Assembly (NCBI GenBank): GCA_013339765.2
Contig: CM023450.1
Span: 99,500,820-99,564,819, forward strand
Direction of reading: 5' to 3'
Source of the DNA: Haemaphysalis longicornis
Lineage: Eukaryota; Arthropoda; Arachnida; Ixodida; Ixodidae
Length of the DNA: 64,000 bases
Positions 22,471-35,030 of the stretch are shown here, in pieces. The notes beneath the pieces were generated by a model. It was given only the letters and a program-made list of their open reading frames with translations. It was not told the origin of the DNA and searched no databases. How positions within the stretch are numbered: position 1 is the stretch's first letter; each line of letters opens with the position of its first letter. The position numbers were made by a program, and so were the translations under genes.

Positions 22471-24562
22471 GAATCCCCAGCTTTCCGGCTGACGGCAAGT
22501 TCGGCCATCGGCCACCACGCGCTCAGCAACGAGCGTAACTCTAAGGGCGGCGATCTTTTTAGTGCGATTACAGATAATTTCCGAAATATTCTGCAGTTTT
22601 CTTATCATGTTATCTTGGGATTGAAAACTACCAGTATATAAAATATGGTGTTAGTATATTTTTTCCACTAGGTTCCTGAGGGGGTTAGAATGCGAGTATT
22701 GCGGAAAAGCTTCAAACCACCCCTGCCCTTGCCATGTGTAACAAAATTTATTCCCCACAAAACAAATAGCAGGCGATTGCCTGATATTGCCACTGATATA
22801 AAGCCGTCGAACGAGGTGGCGTCATGCCAGAATGCATTGAGTGCGAGAATGCCAGAAAGCACACCGCCGCTTTTTTGTTCCGCGTATTGTTCAGCCGTCA
22901 CGGCTTGACAATTTGTGTTGTCACTCTCGCCTAGATAGTGAAACTGGCATACTCTGGAGCCTATTGCGTGCCAGTGGCACAGAGGGGACCGAAAATGTAT
23001 TCGGCAACTTCTTATGATGAATTTATCTTTTTAAAAGCGGTGAACTTTAGCATGTTATTTAGTATGATGGAACGTTCTGTGACTGCAGTTACTATTCAGA
23101 TTCATTTCAATTTTAATTTTCGTCAAATGCTTTCCACGGTCACAAAAGTGCAGTCAGAACAGTTACGCGGATGAACGCTAAAGCTTTCACTGTGTGCGTC
23201 GGTGTCTACTGATGCACGCCAACCAGCGGCAAAACTGTGAAATTAACGGTGGAATCAGATCTCGTCCGGCTGTCATCAGCCATGCCCAAAAATAGCGCGG
23301 ATATTTTCAAAACCTTTTCCAAGGTCGAACCGACATTGTTATTTGAATGATTTTTACGCACTTTTTGTCCTTGACGGTAGCAGCGCACAGCTTTAAATTC
23401 TCTCATGTGTTGTCCAGGTACCTTCGGGTAACCACTGATTGCCTATCTTCTTGCAAGCACAGCAATTACAGCTCGGCGGAACTCTGTGAACAGCGGTTGA
23501 AAGTTCTCCAGACTACACGACAGACACTTCATTGACCGAGCAAGCTACAAACCAATGCTGACCGCTTTTTAGAGCAGGGCTTTCTATGCCTCCCTGATGG
23601 CGACCGTTCGTCATCAAAGCACACTGCAGGAAAACCAGCTTTACACAACGGGTTTCACAAAACAGTGATGATGATAAGCGGATGGACATCAAGCGCCTCA
23701 AGAAAAAAATTCCCCGCATTTCCCCGAGGGGAAGAATGTGAAAGTGCGAATGCACGAGTTGAATTTGCGCGGTTCGGTAATGTTCGCGAAATAGAGATCA
23801 CACACACACACACACAACTACAAAGAAAGAAAGATGCATTTAAGCGGGTGCATTAGCCCTTCTCCCGCCCGATTCCTGGCCAATCCCCCACGTGGGTATG
23901 TGCCATGTCAGCGGCCAGGCAGCGCGCGCCCATCTCCCCCCGTTGCCAAGGAAGATGAGGAGATTCCTGGCCAATCCCCCACGTGGGTATGTGATGCGGA
24001 CATCACCGGTGGACGCAGGTTCAGGGTCGCTTAAGAAGTGCATTGCACTTAAAACGCTTCCCGTGGTTGGAGTCGAATTTCATCCCTAGAGTTATAACCG
24101 ACCTCTATCAGATTGCATCATTCCGAGACGGTCGAAGGAGCTTAGGCCTTGACTTTGACGCAAGCTGCACTGTAGAAAGCTTCGAGTTCTACACATCCTT
24201 CTCTTAAGAAAGGGGCTCTGATTTTCTGTCTCGAGTGCCTGTCTTTTCTGCGCCGAGCTGCGGAGTGTAAACTGACCACTATAGGAACCAGTACGGTGGA
24301 CGCTTAGCTCGGAACTGTTGCTTAAAATCTTCCTCAATGTACTTAGGGACTGTGTTTAAACCATATTGTTTTTTTTTAGAGTCAATGCTATACTTTTCAG
24401 TAAACACAGTGGGTTGAAAAGACCCCTTACGGGAAAATTGTTAGTCATGAGGCGCTGCCGACTGGGGCTGTGTGCCCTTCTTGGGCACCCACGAGCTGGT
24501 AAAGCGCAATTATTCAAGAGGTTGTGACGAGTGTTTCTCCTGTTTCCTCTTTCGAAACGGTT
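22471..24562. other. No gene; small repeats
   Basis: A 32-bp direct repeat (gattcctggccaatccccca plus cgtgggtatgtg) occurs at 23871-23902 and 23961-23992. A (CA)n run is at 23800-23816. No coding support seen. Confidence 0.5.
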
Positions 24563-25015
24563 TTTTAATACGAAAATGTTTTATTCCGGGATACACAGAT
24601 TTCAATGACGTCATAACCATCACGGAAATGACGCCAGTACAACGAAGCAAGCGGCCTAAAAAGGGTGCACCTCTGCACACAGGGTCTTCTTGCGGTGAAA
24701 CCATCTTTAGTACTAAAGAGTACGTTATACTTATGGTTGTTCGCTTTCGGGATTTATGTTTTAACACGAAAATATTTTAGGCCGAGATACACCGAGATTT
24801 CACTGGCGTCATATCCGTCACGGAAATTACGCCAGTACACCTTTGCCGAAGCGAACCCGCCAGCAGGATGTCGCTCGCCAAGCATACCGACAGCCGACAG
24901 CACAAGACAGCCGCCGACCCGCAAATCATGCTCAGCTGCAGATTATCGCGCCACATTTTTTTTCTTTCATGTTTTACCGATTACTGTAGCAGAGGAGTCA
25001 ACCAGAGTTTTTTTC
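24563..25015 (+). repeat. Dispersed dimeric repeat, copy 2
   Basis: It aligns along its length with 8360-8800 in the same orientation, with the same two-unit structure, cgccagtac motif and agcagga.gtcgctcgccaagca block. Confidence 0.65.
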
Positions 25016-25635
25016 GGTGGATGATACTATAGATCCGAAACAATAACAAAAGGACGTGGCAGGAACTCCCTCCCAATGACTACCTTCGCCGCAAAAGTTT
25101 TTAATATGCTCGCATTGTTGCAGATGGACTCATGAATATTACCTTTGAAAAGTTGCCTTAGTTGGTACGGTATAATTGTAGGTGAAATTGTTTGTTTCCT
25201 TTTCCAAATAACAATCGAACGCTAGTGTATTGCCTAAAATATTAACAAAGAACTATTAGCAATGATTTTTACTTTATTATTTGGCATTTTTTAAGTAAAA
25301 CAGCTTGCGGAATTCAATTATGCGTAAGCTACGGTATCTAGCTGCGGAGATCGCTACTGGCTGGGTGACAAGAGCGCTGTTCCTTTTGAAAAAATGTATT
25401 TTGACTTAAGTATAATGCAGTTTGTTCCACTATCACTGCATTGTTTAAGAGCGAGGTATTAATACATGTGTAAAAGTCTGTAAAATATTCCTCGCTTTCA
25501 TTTGTTCCTCCTTTTTTTTGTGCACTGATATCTAAGTAAACAGGCTTGCTTGAGTTATGCTCGAATTTGTTGCTTCCAAACAAAAAACGCCCGTTCAGAA
25601 ACCTGCCTTTAGCAATTTGTTTTGTCATTTTCATT

Positions 25636-26423
25636 TTAAAGGGACCCTGCAACACTCTTTGAGCAGTACAAGTAAACCTGCGCGACGTTTAGATTACACT
25701 GCCAGGAATACCTGAGCCAAATATTACACGTGCACGTGAAGCGGTGAGCGCGCAAATCGATGTGAAAGACGCGGAAAAACAAACCGCTCTCTCTTCAGTT
25801 GTCCTCATTATGCATGGCCTAAGGGACGTCACATAGGCCATGGCTGCCCGATCGGCTGTCACTGGTCAACTTCGCGGCTAGATTCTCCCATTTCCGTCGT
25901 CGTCATCGCTGTGTACGAACCTCTTCTATGCCTGAACCTGTAGGCACAGTTTTGCCGTTATTTTGTGTTTTTGAGTGCGCGCGGAGTTTGAGTGATGAGC
26001 TCAATACTTCCCTTTCAACGGGACCACTCGACTACAAACGTTTATTGCTTCAAAAACGCCCTACCAGCCCGAGCGCGCACTTGCGAGCAGGCACCCATGC
26101 CTGCTTTTTTGTGGCACCAGACCGGAAATAGGCCCCTCCGCGTTGCGGAGAAAAGAAGAAAACTACCCGGCATGTGGTATATCGAAGGCCGCCGAAGAGA
26201 ACGCCGCGAGCCGACCCCCTCTCCGGGAGAGGGCGCAGCTTTCGTCGCCTTGTCCGCGCTCGAGTTGAGAGGGAACGATTATGCGCGATTTCTCATCGCG
26301 CGTAGTTTCGTTAATTGTGAACGGATTTTCATAATTCTTGCGGGAGGAGATTTCTGGGACAATACACTTTATCCCAAAATACAGTACTAGTAGTCGATGG
26401 CAAGTGTTGCAGGGTCCCTTTAA
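25636..26423. mobile_element. TTAA-flanked MITE, 788 bp
   Basis: Inverted ends TTAAAGGGACCCTGCAACAC and GTGTTGCAGGGTCCCTTTAA, with TTAA at both edges. The same family as 6298-6743 but with a longer, GC-richer interior. No transposase. The right edge coincides with the start of the 1-kb dispersed repeat. Confidence 0.8.
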
Positions 26424-27475
26424 AGCAGAGCTTTCTACCCCTACCAGCAAAGTTTTTTCGCGGCGTGCGGGACAGTCAACTCCCAACGCGATTGAGGTGG
26501 CAGCAGGGGGGGGGGGGGGGGGGAAGGAGGGGGGGAGGCTGCGGGTCATGTCGGAGGGCTTCACTCATGGAGCACACTTTAGATGGCGTGGCGAATTTAC
26601 CCAGCGTTCCCCCGCGGGCGTACCTTTTCGCAGGCGGGAGCGTCGGCGCTACGGCTTTGTCGTCTGGTTTAGCGACGATTGTTTTGGCCGTGTTTAGGCA
26701 CAGCTTGGCGTCCATAGTGCGATTCCTTCGCACGGATATATTAACCAGTTCGACAACACTGCTGCGTAACCCGCACCCGACGGAATTAAGTGGTCGTACA
26801 GCAAAGGTACGTTAATAATTGGTTTGCAGGGTGGGAAAACAAAATGTACAGACCACATACAGCCCTCTGGCTACTAGAGAAACGCTACCGTTTGCGCACT
26901 GCCTGCCACGAATGGAACTACATTTTCTAAAATGGTTAATACCAATTCGTTTGTGTTTTAACAAGTATTACAAAAGGCGAAAGGAGCAACAGGATCTGAT
27001 AAACAGCGATTATAAAAGTCCCCTCAGCTTTTTCGCAATTCTCGAACTTACTTAAGTAACTAGTTTAAAACGGTACAAATGGGAATCAGTAATCTCAAAT
27101 GCCGAATTGTTCCGGAGTCTGCGCTTGCGTCGCGCGGTGGTGTAGCCCCTAGCTAGCACATCAGGATGGCTAGGTTCCGCTGTCTGACCCTTCGAAAGAC
27201 GCTCCTCTCCGTTTTCTGCCGACGCACGGCCGGGCTATAGCGGCGGCGGCGTCCGCCGCTCTAGCCCGGGCATGGCCGACGCTTCTGCGTTCGGGACGCT
27301 GCCCCCGCGAATTCCAGGCAAGGGCTGGCAGAATCTCTGGTTTCACTCTTTGCAGAGCAACGTGTGGGAATTCGAGTGACGTCGTATGGGCAATTGTGGT
27401 GGGTGTCGTTGAAAGCTTTGCTTTCCAACCACCTTCACAGCGTGGATTGGAGCGAATTTTTTTTCGTTCCTCTTC
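26424..27475 (+). repeat. 1-kb dispersed repeat, copy 1
   Basis: Aligned from agcagagctttctacc onward with 49562-50520, through blocks such as gacggaattaagtggtcgta and gcgaaaggagcaac and catggccgacgcttctgcgt. It contains an 18-base G run near 26507-26524. The tRNA-like head present in copy 2 is missing here. Confidence 0.7.
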
Positions 27476-27959
27476 ATCCTAAATGGAACCACTGTATTTG
27501 GTATCGACCGCGCGACTTATTGCCCAGCAGTGCAATGCGTTCCCAGTGGGGCAATAATATAAAAATAGTGTGACAGAAATTTAATGCTACAAAGAGAAAT
27601 GTGAAGGAGGAAACATTGGCTCAGATATATTGCTAGGAATCAGGTTGTTTAGCATGTTTTCTGAAACTGGCGCCCTTGCGTGAATGAATGACCTCCACGA
27701 TAAGCAGCTGCACGCAAGAAAATCAGTATAGCAGAATTTGCTAAGAACCCAAGTTTATCCGCATTGCCTTAACATATGTAAATATTTTTGGTACTTAAAT
27801 TAACAATAACCCAACGGTAAAACTCACCAATTAAAAAAAAACTGTTTGGACCATTTTGCGGTTTTTTATTTTGTAGTTGCGCCGTCCTTTTCCGAGAATT
27901 TTCAGTTTGGCCGTGGTAAGTTAATTGGAGGAGATATATAAGAGTCATATTTCTGATTT
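27476..27959. other. No gene recognised
   Basis: AT-rich sequence with no domain, repeat or splice signal I can assign. Confidence 0.4.
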
Positions 27960-28215
27960 CGTCCGGTCACTGTCGTGACATTTTCATTTTTGTATTTTTC
28001 GTTTTGAAATTTTGTTCGACCATTAATTACGTTCTTTATTTCACTCTCTTTCTATCTCTATCTCCTTCTCTACACGAATTGTCTTCATTTCTGCCATTGA
28101 AGGTTTAAATGTGTTACTTCGGCCAATTGCGCATTTTCGTGGAAATGCAGGGCGTTAATTACCCGGCTCTGGCTATGGGCGTGCTAAGCAAAGAATGCTA
28201 CGCGTTAGAAACCTG
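27960..28215 (+). repeat. Remnant of the satellite-bearing element
   Basis: It contains attttgttcgacca, gtggaaatgcagggcgtta, ggctctggct and agaatgctacgcgtt, the order seen at the right end of the array element at 12.8-13.03 kb. Confidence 0.6.
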
Positions 28216-28779
28216 CCCACCGTCAAGGTAGCACACTATCCATGCATATATCCTGCCCCCTATACAGTCGTCATGAAGAATGGACAAATCTTATTCATTG
28301 TGGAAATGCTTCTGTCCGCTCCTTCAGCCTGCATGTACGAAAGTTTAGTACATGATTAGGGGAGATGAACATCGCAGGGACAAATGCCGCAGAACATGGC
28401 GGACCACTTGCTACATGCAGGAAAGAAGATTCTGGAGGAGGGCTTAGTATCTCAAACTCCTGACAGGAGTTGTGGCTGACGCGATATCATTTTAAGGGTG
28501 TTTATGGACAAGTCTGCTTGATTGTTTACAGTTACGGCGCGGTAAATATCCCTGCATGGCGCGGACAATTTTTCACGGAGCGCCCACGTATCTATTGTTG
28601 AGAAAAAAATTGGTGGCGCTGACGGCGTATGTGGCTGATTCCCTCTAGGTGTCTAGACTTTCACATATTGTTTCGGCGTTCGCCTGCCCAGGCGTGTCCA
28701 GTAAGTTCCTCCAAGCCGCAAGCTCCTGCCTCGCACAGGGAAAAGCAGCCAGCCAAACCAGCATAGAAACCCAAGCCTC

Positions 28780-29396
28780 TTCCGAAATTTCTCCCGGACG
28801 ACTTTGTGGCTGTCTTGAAGCCACGAACCGCCCTGGAACTCGGAGCCATTTTCCAACCTGGTGAGCTTGGTCTCTCTCTGCGCACTTACCTCGGCACGCA
28901 CTTAGCTGCAGACTTTAGCTTTGTGCTCTCCCGAGAGTAATACCTCATTCTTGCGGGCACCCAGAACACCTACGTGGCCGACCGTATTCTTGGGGACTTC
29001 GTGATCAACTCTGCGAAAGTACATGTGCCCCTCCGTGGCCACCTCAAACAATGCGACGAAGAGGTTAGCTATGGCGTCGTCTCCATAGCTAATCATGAGA
29101 CTTCAGAAACGCTGAAGAGTAGTATCCAATGGAGGCAGGGTACTATCCTTGATATTCGAAAATTCGGAACGTCCAACAGGGCCCGACTCACCTTCGCCCG
29201 GAAGGTGAAGCCACGAACTGTCGTATACAATTCAGAGATCATCACTGTCCGACCCTACCTCCGGACTATCCCGGCCTTCGGCTTGTGTGGCACCGTGGGA
29301 CACAGGGCGGACACATGCCGCCAGCCCCAACCTAGACCGCTGTGGTCTGTGAGGCCAGCACGTGCCTTTTGTGGATGGGATGCGGGCCCCTCATGA
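28780..29396 (+). pseudogene. Non-LTR ORF1 (Gag-like), N-terminal part
   Basis: The main frame starts at 28974. It contains VADRILGDFVINSAKVHV-like sequence, a central TSETLKSSIQWRQGTILDI segment and the zinc-knuckle pattern LCGTVGHRADTC. The first Cys of the knuckle appears replaced by Phe. Gag-like ORF1 binds the element RNA. The upstream part near 28780-28970 is in another frame. Confidence 0.65.
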
Positions 29397-29850
29397 GGGC
29401 AACGCAAAGTGTTCTGTGTGGTGGCGGCCCCGACACAAAGTCAAGAGACTGTGCGGCGAAATACCGCACGCTTAACCAGACTGGACGCCCGAAATGGTAA
29501 AAACAAAAACCCAGCGGGTAGGCCGCGAAGACGTCTGCCGGCACACATCACTGGCGGTGGCAGTGACTTCAACCGACGCGGGCGGCACCCAGCGGGTGGG
29601 CCGAAAAGCAAGGAGCAGCGGACACACCACCGCCCCCACACGGCGGCCAAGGGAACCCAAGCCGCTCCCAGCAGCAGCAAACCAAAAGGCAAAGCCCTGG
29701 TAACCCCTCGGCAGACATTGCCAAGAATGGCAAGGAGGGCTGCACGAGCACGGGTGCCTCCACCTCCCCATCTCCTACCTCCACGTCCTCTGCTCAGCGG
29801 CTGACTATGAGCTCCTCAACCTAGGGGCATCTCTCAAGGCATAAAACGAG

Positions 29851-30273
29851 ATGCCTGTAGCCAAAATTGAAGCTATTGAAAATAAATCTACTCCACCTCC
29901 ACAGTCTTCCCCGCATGCACAAGTCATGGAGAGCGAGGCGGCGGCGCCGGCGACTCTGGAACCTTCTATTCACGCCCTTCAGGCCCGCTTTCAAACCAAA
30001 TTTGCATGCATGATGAGCGAGTTGGGAAGTCAACTCTTGTCTAAGATCACTAAACAATTTCATGCCCAGGTTAACGCTCAAGTAGTGGAGGCCCTTCCCA
30101 ACATGCTTGCCCGGGCTGCGCGCAAAGGTAACCTGAAGGATATATCTGGCTGCCCAAGCAACTTTTTTCGTCATTTGATCATCCTAGATGACGAGGAGGA
30201 CAGTAGTCCCCTTTCTGGGACGGAGGTACAAGCCAGTGATCTGGCTCTGGAGCTACAGCACACTCAGTCATAA
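29851..30273 (+). pseudogene. Non-LTR ORF1, C-terminal part
   Basis: A 140-codon frame with a Pro/Ser/Ala-rich start, then a helical segment (LQARFQTKFACMMSELGSQL) and an acidic end. It fits the coiled-coil tail that ends ORF1 in related elements. Between 29400 and 29850 the frame is basic and disrupted. Confidence 0.45.
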
Positions 30274-30288
30274 TTCTCAAAATCGAAA

Positions 30289-30975
30289 ATGAGGGTACAC
30301 CCTCCATATAGGCAATCCCTCAAACCTAAATTGACCTCCCCCACTCTAATAACCCAATGGAACTGTCGGGGACTCCGTTCCCGTACTAAGCGGGCCGACC
30401 TCCGAATGTACATTACAACCTTTGAGCAATTTCCCGCCGTGGTGGCCCTTCAGGAGCCAGGAAAGAGTGCCAGGTTAACAAATTATACGACGTTCCAACA
30501 GGACCCCTCATCTTGTCTGTGCGTTCATAAGAACTATACTGCAACCATGGTCAACCTCGACCTACAACTTGAGTACTCATACGTAATGGTGTCTCTCCTC
30601 CCCATCCGCAAATCAGATCCACCGTTACATATCCTTAACGTGTACTGTATTCCGAAACTGCGTAATATTTCATTCTCGGACCTCTTTAGCCGCGCGCTAA
30701 GAGCAGCTGCTAGGGACCATCTTCTCATTGTGGGTGATTTCAACGCCCCCAGTCGGGTTTGGGAATACCATCGTGAAGAGAAGCGTGGGCGCAAACTGTC
30801 GGAACTTGCGTCGACGCTGGGCCTCACTCTTCACACCGATTCCAGTCCACCCTACTCGGATAGGAAATTCTGTGACACGAGGTCCGTGTCCAGATTTTAC
30901 CTTTACCCGCAACATTCAGTTATGCAGAGTGGATCAACACCGAGGAAAACCTCGGTAGCGGTGACGGCATTTTGA
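30289..30975 (+). pseudogene. Non-LTR APE-type endonuclease
   Basis: The 228-codon frame has TQWNCRGLRSR near residues 22-32, VALQEPGK near residue 53 with the catalytic Glu, a YVMVSLLPI strand near 96 and IVGDFNAPSRVWEY near residue 147 carrying the Asp-Phe-Asn motif. The frame is lost before the last SDH-like motif. APE-type domains nick target DNA for target-primed reverse transcription. Confidence 0.75.
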
Positions 30976-31497
30976 ACATAACAATCCCAACCATTGGCAA
31001 AACCAATATCGCAGGCCCAGCTACCAGATTGCCCGAAATTTAGGCTTAATTACAACAACGCAACACCAATACTCGAGCGAGGCTACGACAAGGGATCCCA
31101 AGACCTGGTTAGTAACCTTCGCTCTACTGAAACCAAACTTCAGCTCTCACAGGCGGTCTCGGACGTGGAAAACCACCGTCCTCCACATCTGGGAAGCGCG
31201 GAATCGCCTTGTTCGTCGATGGCGCCGACACAAGCGTAACCGCAAACTTAAAGCTCGAATCACCGAGCTCACCCAGACGGTGGCCGAAAATGCGGCCCAA
31301 CTCGCGGACGCCAACTGGGTGAATAGATGCAACACAGCAGCGCGCCAGATGTCCGTCAATAATACTTGGCGGCTAGTTCGCGTGCTCATATTCCCAACGC
31401 AGACCCGCACGGAAACTCAAAAACATCTACAAAGGGCAATTCATAGCTTCCAGGGCAATACAACTCAGCTGGCGCCCAAGTTAAGGGACCAATACTT

Positions 31498-32420
31498 GTG
31501 CTCCACACAGGACACCCGCGATCGGAGTACTCTTATGCAGGTTCGGAGAACGCTGAGCTGGATCGACCGTTCGAGCTTTTCGAGCTGCGGAAGGTCCTGG
31601 CTAAAATGAAACGTGGCACCGCTCCGGGTCAGGGCAAAATTACTGTCAAAATGGTAGCTAACCTTCCCGACCCAGCATATGAATCGCTATTACCTTACAT
31701 CAACTCAGTTTGGTCAGGGGAAGCGCCCCTCCCCATACAATGGAGGACCGCCCTGGTCACATTTATTCCAAAAGCTGGCAAAGCCGTGAGAACGGACAGC
31801 CTTCCCCCATTTCTCTCACATCATGTGTGGGCGAACTGAAGGAGACCATGGTACATGATCAGTTGTCGGAGTTCATGGAGAACCAATGTATTTTTGCAGA
31901 ATCAATGCACGGGTTCCGCCCACACAGATCCTCGCAAGACATTCTGCTTCAACGTAATCGGGATATCCTAGACCCCGTCGAATGCCCCCACAACGACAAG
32001 GTCGTACTCGCCTTGAACTTAAAGGAGGCATTTGATAATGTAACTCATGAGGGAATTCTAACACACTTATCACAAACTGGATGCGGCTTGAGAACATTCG
32101 AATACATTGGGCAGCTCTTAACCGACAGACAATCTTACATTCGCATACAGGATAAGGAACACAGCCCTTTCCAGTTAGGAACTAGAGGCTACACAACAAG
32201 GTACAGTGGTGCTCCTCTATTATTCAACCTGGCCCAGATGCACCTGCCGGCTCGGCTGGCTGATGTTCCCGGTATACAACATGCGTTGTATGCTGATGAC
32301 ATCACTATCTGGGCCACGCAGGGCTCCCTAGGAGACATTGAGGCGAGCCTGCAGCAAGCCGCGCGCATAGTCGAACGCTATGCCCTCCAGTGCGGCCTCC
32401 AATGCTCTCCCTCCAAATAA
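31498..32420 (+). pseudogene. Non-LTR reverse transcriptase, two overlapping frames
   Basis: Frame 31498-31839 gives ELFELRKVLAKMKRGTAPGQ and ALVTFIPKAGKA. Frame 31710-32420 continues with SPISLTSCVGELKETMV, HGFRPHRSSQDILL, motif A VVLALNLKEAFDNVTHEG and motif C HALYADDITIW. The catalytic Asp of motif A is Asn, while YADD is intact. Motif B is degraded (LGTRGYTTRYSGAPLLFNL). Confidence 0.8.
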
Positions 32421-33002
32421 GAATTCGTGCACATACGCCCCTCGCCAAAGTGCACGGCAAAAATCGAACTCTCGCTGGAGACAGGACCAATCCCTGAAAA
32501 GAAAGAAGTCCGGGTACTTTTTATAATTAAAACAGACGGTCAGACACTACACTGACCAAACTCCGTAAGGTGGGAGACCAGGTAGGCAGCATGGTCCGCC
32601 CGGGTCTCAAACAAACGCGGACGGCTACGGTGCAAGGATGCCTTCCGGCTGGCACAAGCATTTGTAACTAGTAGAATCTTATATTCTCCTCCATACCTCC
32701 ACCTACGGAAGCAAGACGAGGATGCACTTGAAATCATCCTTCGCAAAATTGTAAAGCGGGCCCTTGACCTCCCCGTGAACACCTCAAACCAGCGCCTTCT
32801 GGGCCGGGGCATGGTGAACACGTTTCGTGAGCTCCGGGAGGCCCACCTCGCAAATCGGTACACTCGTCTCTCACATACGGTAGCGGGTCGCCGCCTATTA
32901 GCCCGCTTACACATCCAACACACCACCATCACGGAAGATCGTGTTCAACACCCATTCTAGTGGAGATGCGTCCTCCATGTGCACCCTCTTCCAATCAACA
33001 TG

Positions 33003-33890
33003 ACTAAAGAAGACCATAATGACCGCCGCCTGGCGCGGGCGGAAGCCCTGGCCCGCCAATATGAATCGAAAACCGGCGTGTTTTACGTGGACGCCTCCGG
33101 CCCACACCACGGGGATGGTATACAGCTGCTGTCGTCCACGAGAACCGAATAGTTAATGGGCTCACTTTCCGATTTCGGAACATAACACACGCGGAGGAAG
33201 TCGCCGTTGCACTGGCAGCTTGCAACCCCACATCGCAAACTATCATCCTCCGACTCACGAGAGGCCTGTCGAAACATCGAAAACGGCTGTGCGGCATACC
33301 CAGCGTACCGACTGTTGAAACATTCCGACTATCAGGGAAGCCCCGCAACCCGCCGTATAGAATGGGCTCCTGTTCACATAGCACTAGAAGGGAATGAGGC
33401 AGCCAACGTGGCGCCCGCGCGCTCTCTTACCAGGCATTCCCTCTCGACTACACCGAACAGCGAGACCTCGAATTCAATTTGGTATATTCTTTCCGGGAAA
33501 TCATTCAGCATCATAAATCCGGCCACAGCCTTTATCCACGCCCGTGTAAAGGCTTAAGTAAAGCGAAGGAGCGGCTTCTACTCCGACTTTACACAAACAC
33601 CATGCTGTGCCCGGCAGCTCTCAAACACTTCGATCCCGCCTTTTCCGGCAGTTGCACGCACTGTGGGGATACGTCTTCGGACACCTACCACATGGTGTGG
33701 GCCTGCCCTCCAATCCTGCCATACCCCCTATTCCAAACCCAACCCGGGAGGACTGGGAGGCGACCCTGCTTGCATGCTCTGACCTTGAGGCCCAAAAGGC
33801 CCTGGCCGGACGGGCCCAGGCAGCGGCCGACGCCAATGGGGTTCCGTACTAGACACCTCGACCTAGTATTTGTAAGGGTCGCCCCTTGAG
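33003..33890 (+). pseudogene. Non-LTR RNase H and C-terminal zinc region
   Basis: Split frames show GVFYVDASGP, then AEEVAVALAACN, then a SREACRN segment, then IEWAPVHIALEGNEAANVA, then CTHCGDTSSDTYHMVWACP. These are the RNase H core and the Cys-His region before the 3' UTR. Frameshifts and a stop near 33152 break it. Confidence 0.75.
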
Positions 33891-33945
33891 GAGTGGTCCC
33901 TGCATACCTCTCATGTATTTTCATTAACATACATAATAAATGTTT

Positions 33946-34774
33946 TTACCACCCCCTCCCGATGCAACGCAAACCACAACGAGGCGGCGCGAGGTTTCAC
34001 ATACCGCGCCGCCCATCCGGCCGACTCGACGAAGGAGTGGTGGTGCGAGGCCCATAGACAGGATGGCAGAGTACAGTGAAGTGTTGAAATCGTACAGACT
34101 AGGACGCAGGACTATGCCTCTGCCTTCACCCGGGCCTGACTCGAAGCGAGGCGGTGACGTTCCGGCAACTGTAGACTGGGTCGCTACCCACGCCGGTGCT
34201 CATCGAACACGTGTGTTCGAGCGTAGATGTAGGTGACTTGTGTCGCGTGTGTGGATTGTAAAGGGCTACTGCGGCCGACAGTTTTTGGGATTTTGAACAG
34301 AATTCAAGGGAGGCAAGGACAGTGACGACGATCCCGCCGTGGCTTGCGGCCGCCGTGGGAAACGACCAAGGGAAAGCACGCACGGGCCGTCCAGTGTATT
34401 TCAGGCTGCCCTCGAAAAGCAGCGCCCGACCGAAAGCGCCAGTTGCTCACTAGCGCCCCAGCACAGGGGCAGGCGCGGGCGCCAGAATATTGTTATTGAT
34501 AATTGATATTGATATTGTTAACACCCACGAACACATTTATTTTTCTGGATGTAGCAATAAGCACTATTTCTCTAAAAGCTAGCGGTTCGGAATACCTTAA
34601 ATTCACATCGACAGCCATTATGTTCGAAGTTCCGCAAAAACATGTTCGTGGATGTCTTCCCCACTCGATCGCTGCTGCTATCAATAAAAATACTTCTTGT
34701 TTTTAAAACAATTATTTCAATACAGGCGTTGTGTTCCTCGATACTCTAGCGTTTTTTAAACACAACTTCATATT
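33946..34774. other. No gene recognised
   Basis: GC-rich then AT-rich sequence between the retrotransposon 3' end and the gene B 3' end. No supported coding region. Confidence 0.4.
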
Positions 34775-34780
34775 TTTATT
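34775..34780 (-). promoter_or_regulatory. Gene B polyadenylation signal
   Basis: AATAAA on the minus strand, a few bases past the stop codon that ends the shifted (gene A-like) frame. Confidence 0.4.
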
Positions 34781-34845
34781 TTCCTAATTTTCCTGGCCTG
34801 CGTCGATGATCTTGCCGATGGCACCAACAGCATCACCGATCCCTC

Positions 34846-35030
34846 CTAAGAGATCTTCTGATAAGAATATTCTTCGCTGGTGTCCTTTCCTTCCCATAGG
34901 CTCGAGGCTTGAAGATCTTTTAAAGTGCGTTGCAGCTCTTCCATACTGGCTGATCCAGTTTGCGCTTGAAGAATCTTTCCCAGTTTCTCGATAGCGATTT
35001 CAGCTTTCTTCAGCGTGACACTTTCTTTCC
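34846..35030 (-). CDS. Gene B terminal exon, as read
   Basis: The acceptor cacccctcag ends at 35031. The exon supplies Gly-Lys-Glu-Ser onward and ends at an in-frame TAG. Upstream of the break it aligns with the gene A terminal exon without gaps. Confidence 0.65.

Larger units (their letters stand above)
28640..33945 (+). mobile_element. I-like non-LTR retrotransposon, near full length
   Basis: In order: Gag-like ORF1 with a zinc knuckle, APE-type endonuclease, reverse transcriptase, RNase H, a C-terminal zinc-finger-like region, AATAAA at 33935-33940 and a T-rich end. All parts are in the right order on the plus strand over about 5.3 kb. Stops and frameshifts break it into at least six frames. 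The 5' end is approximate. Confidence 0.85.

Noticed and set aside
26465..26815. Gly/Arg-rich frame through a poly-G run
   Set aside because: It is driven by the G run and is not kept in the second copy of the repeat.
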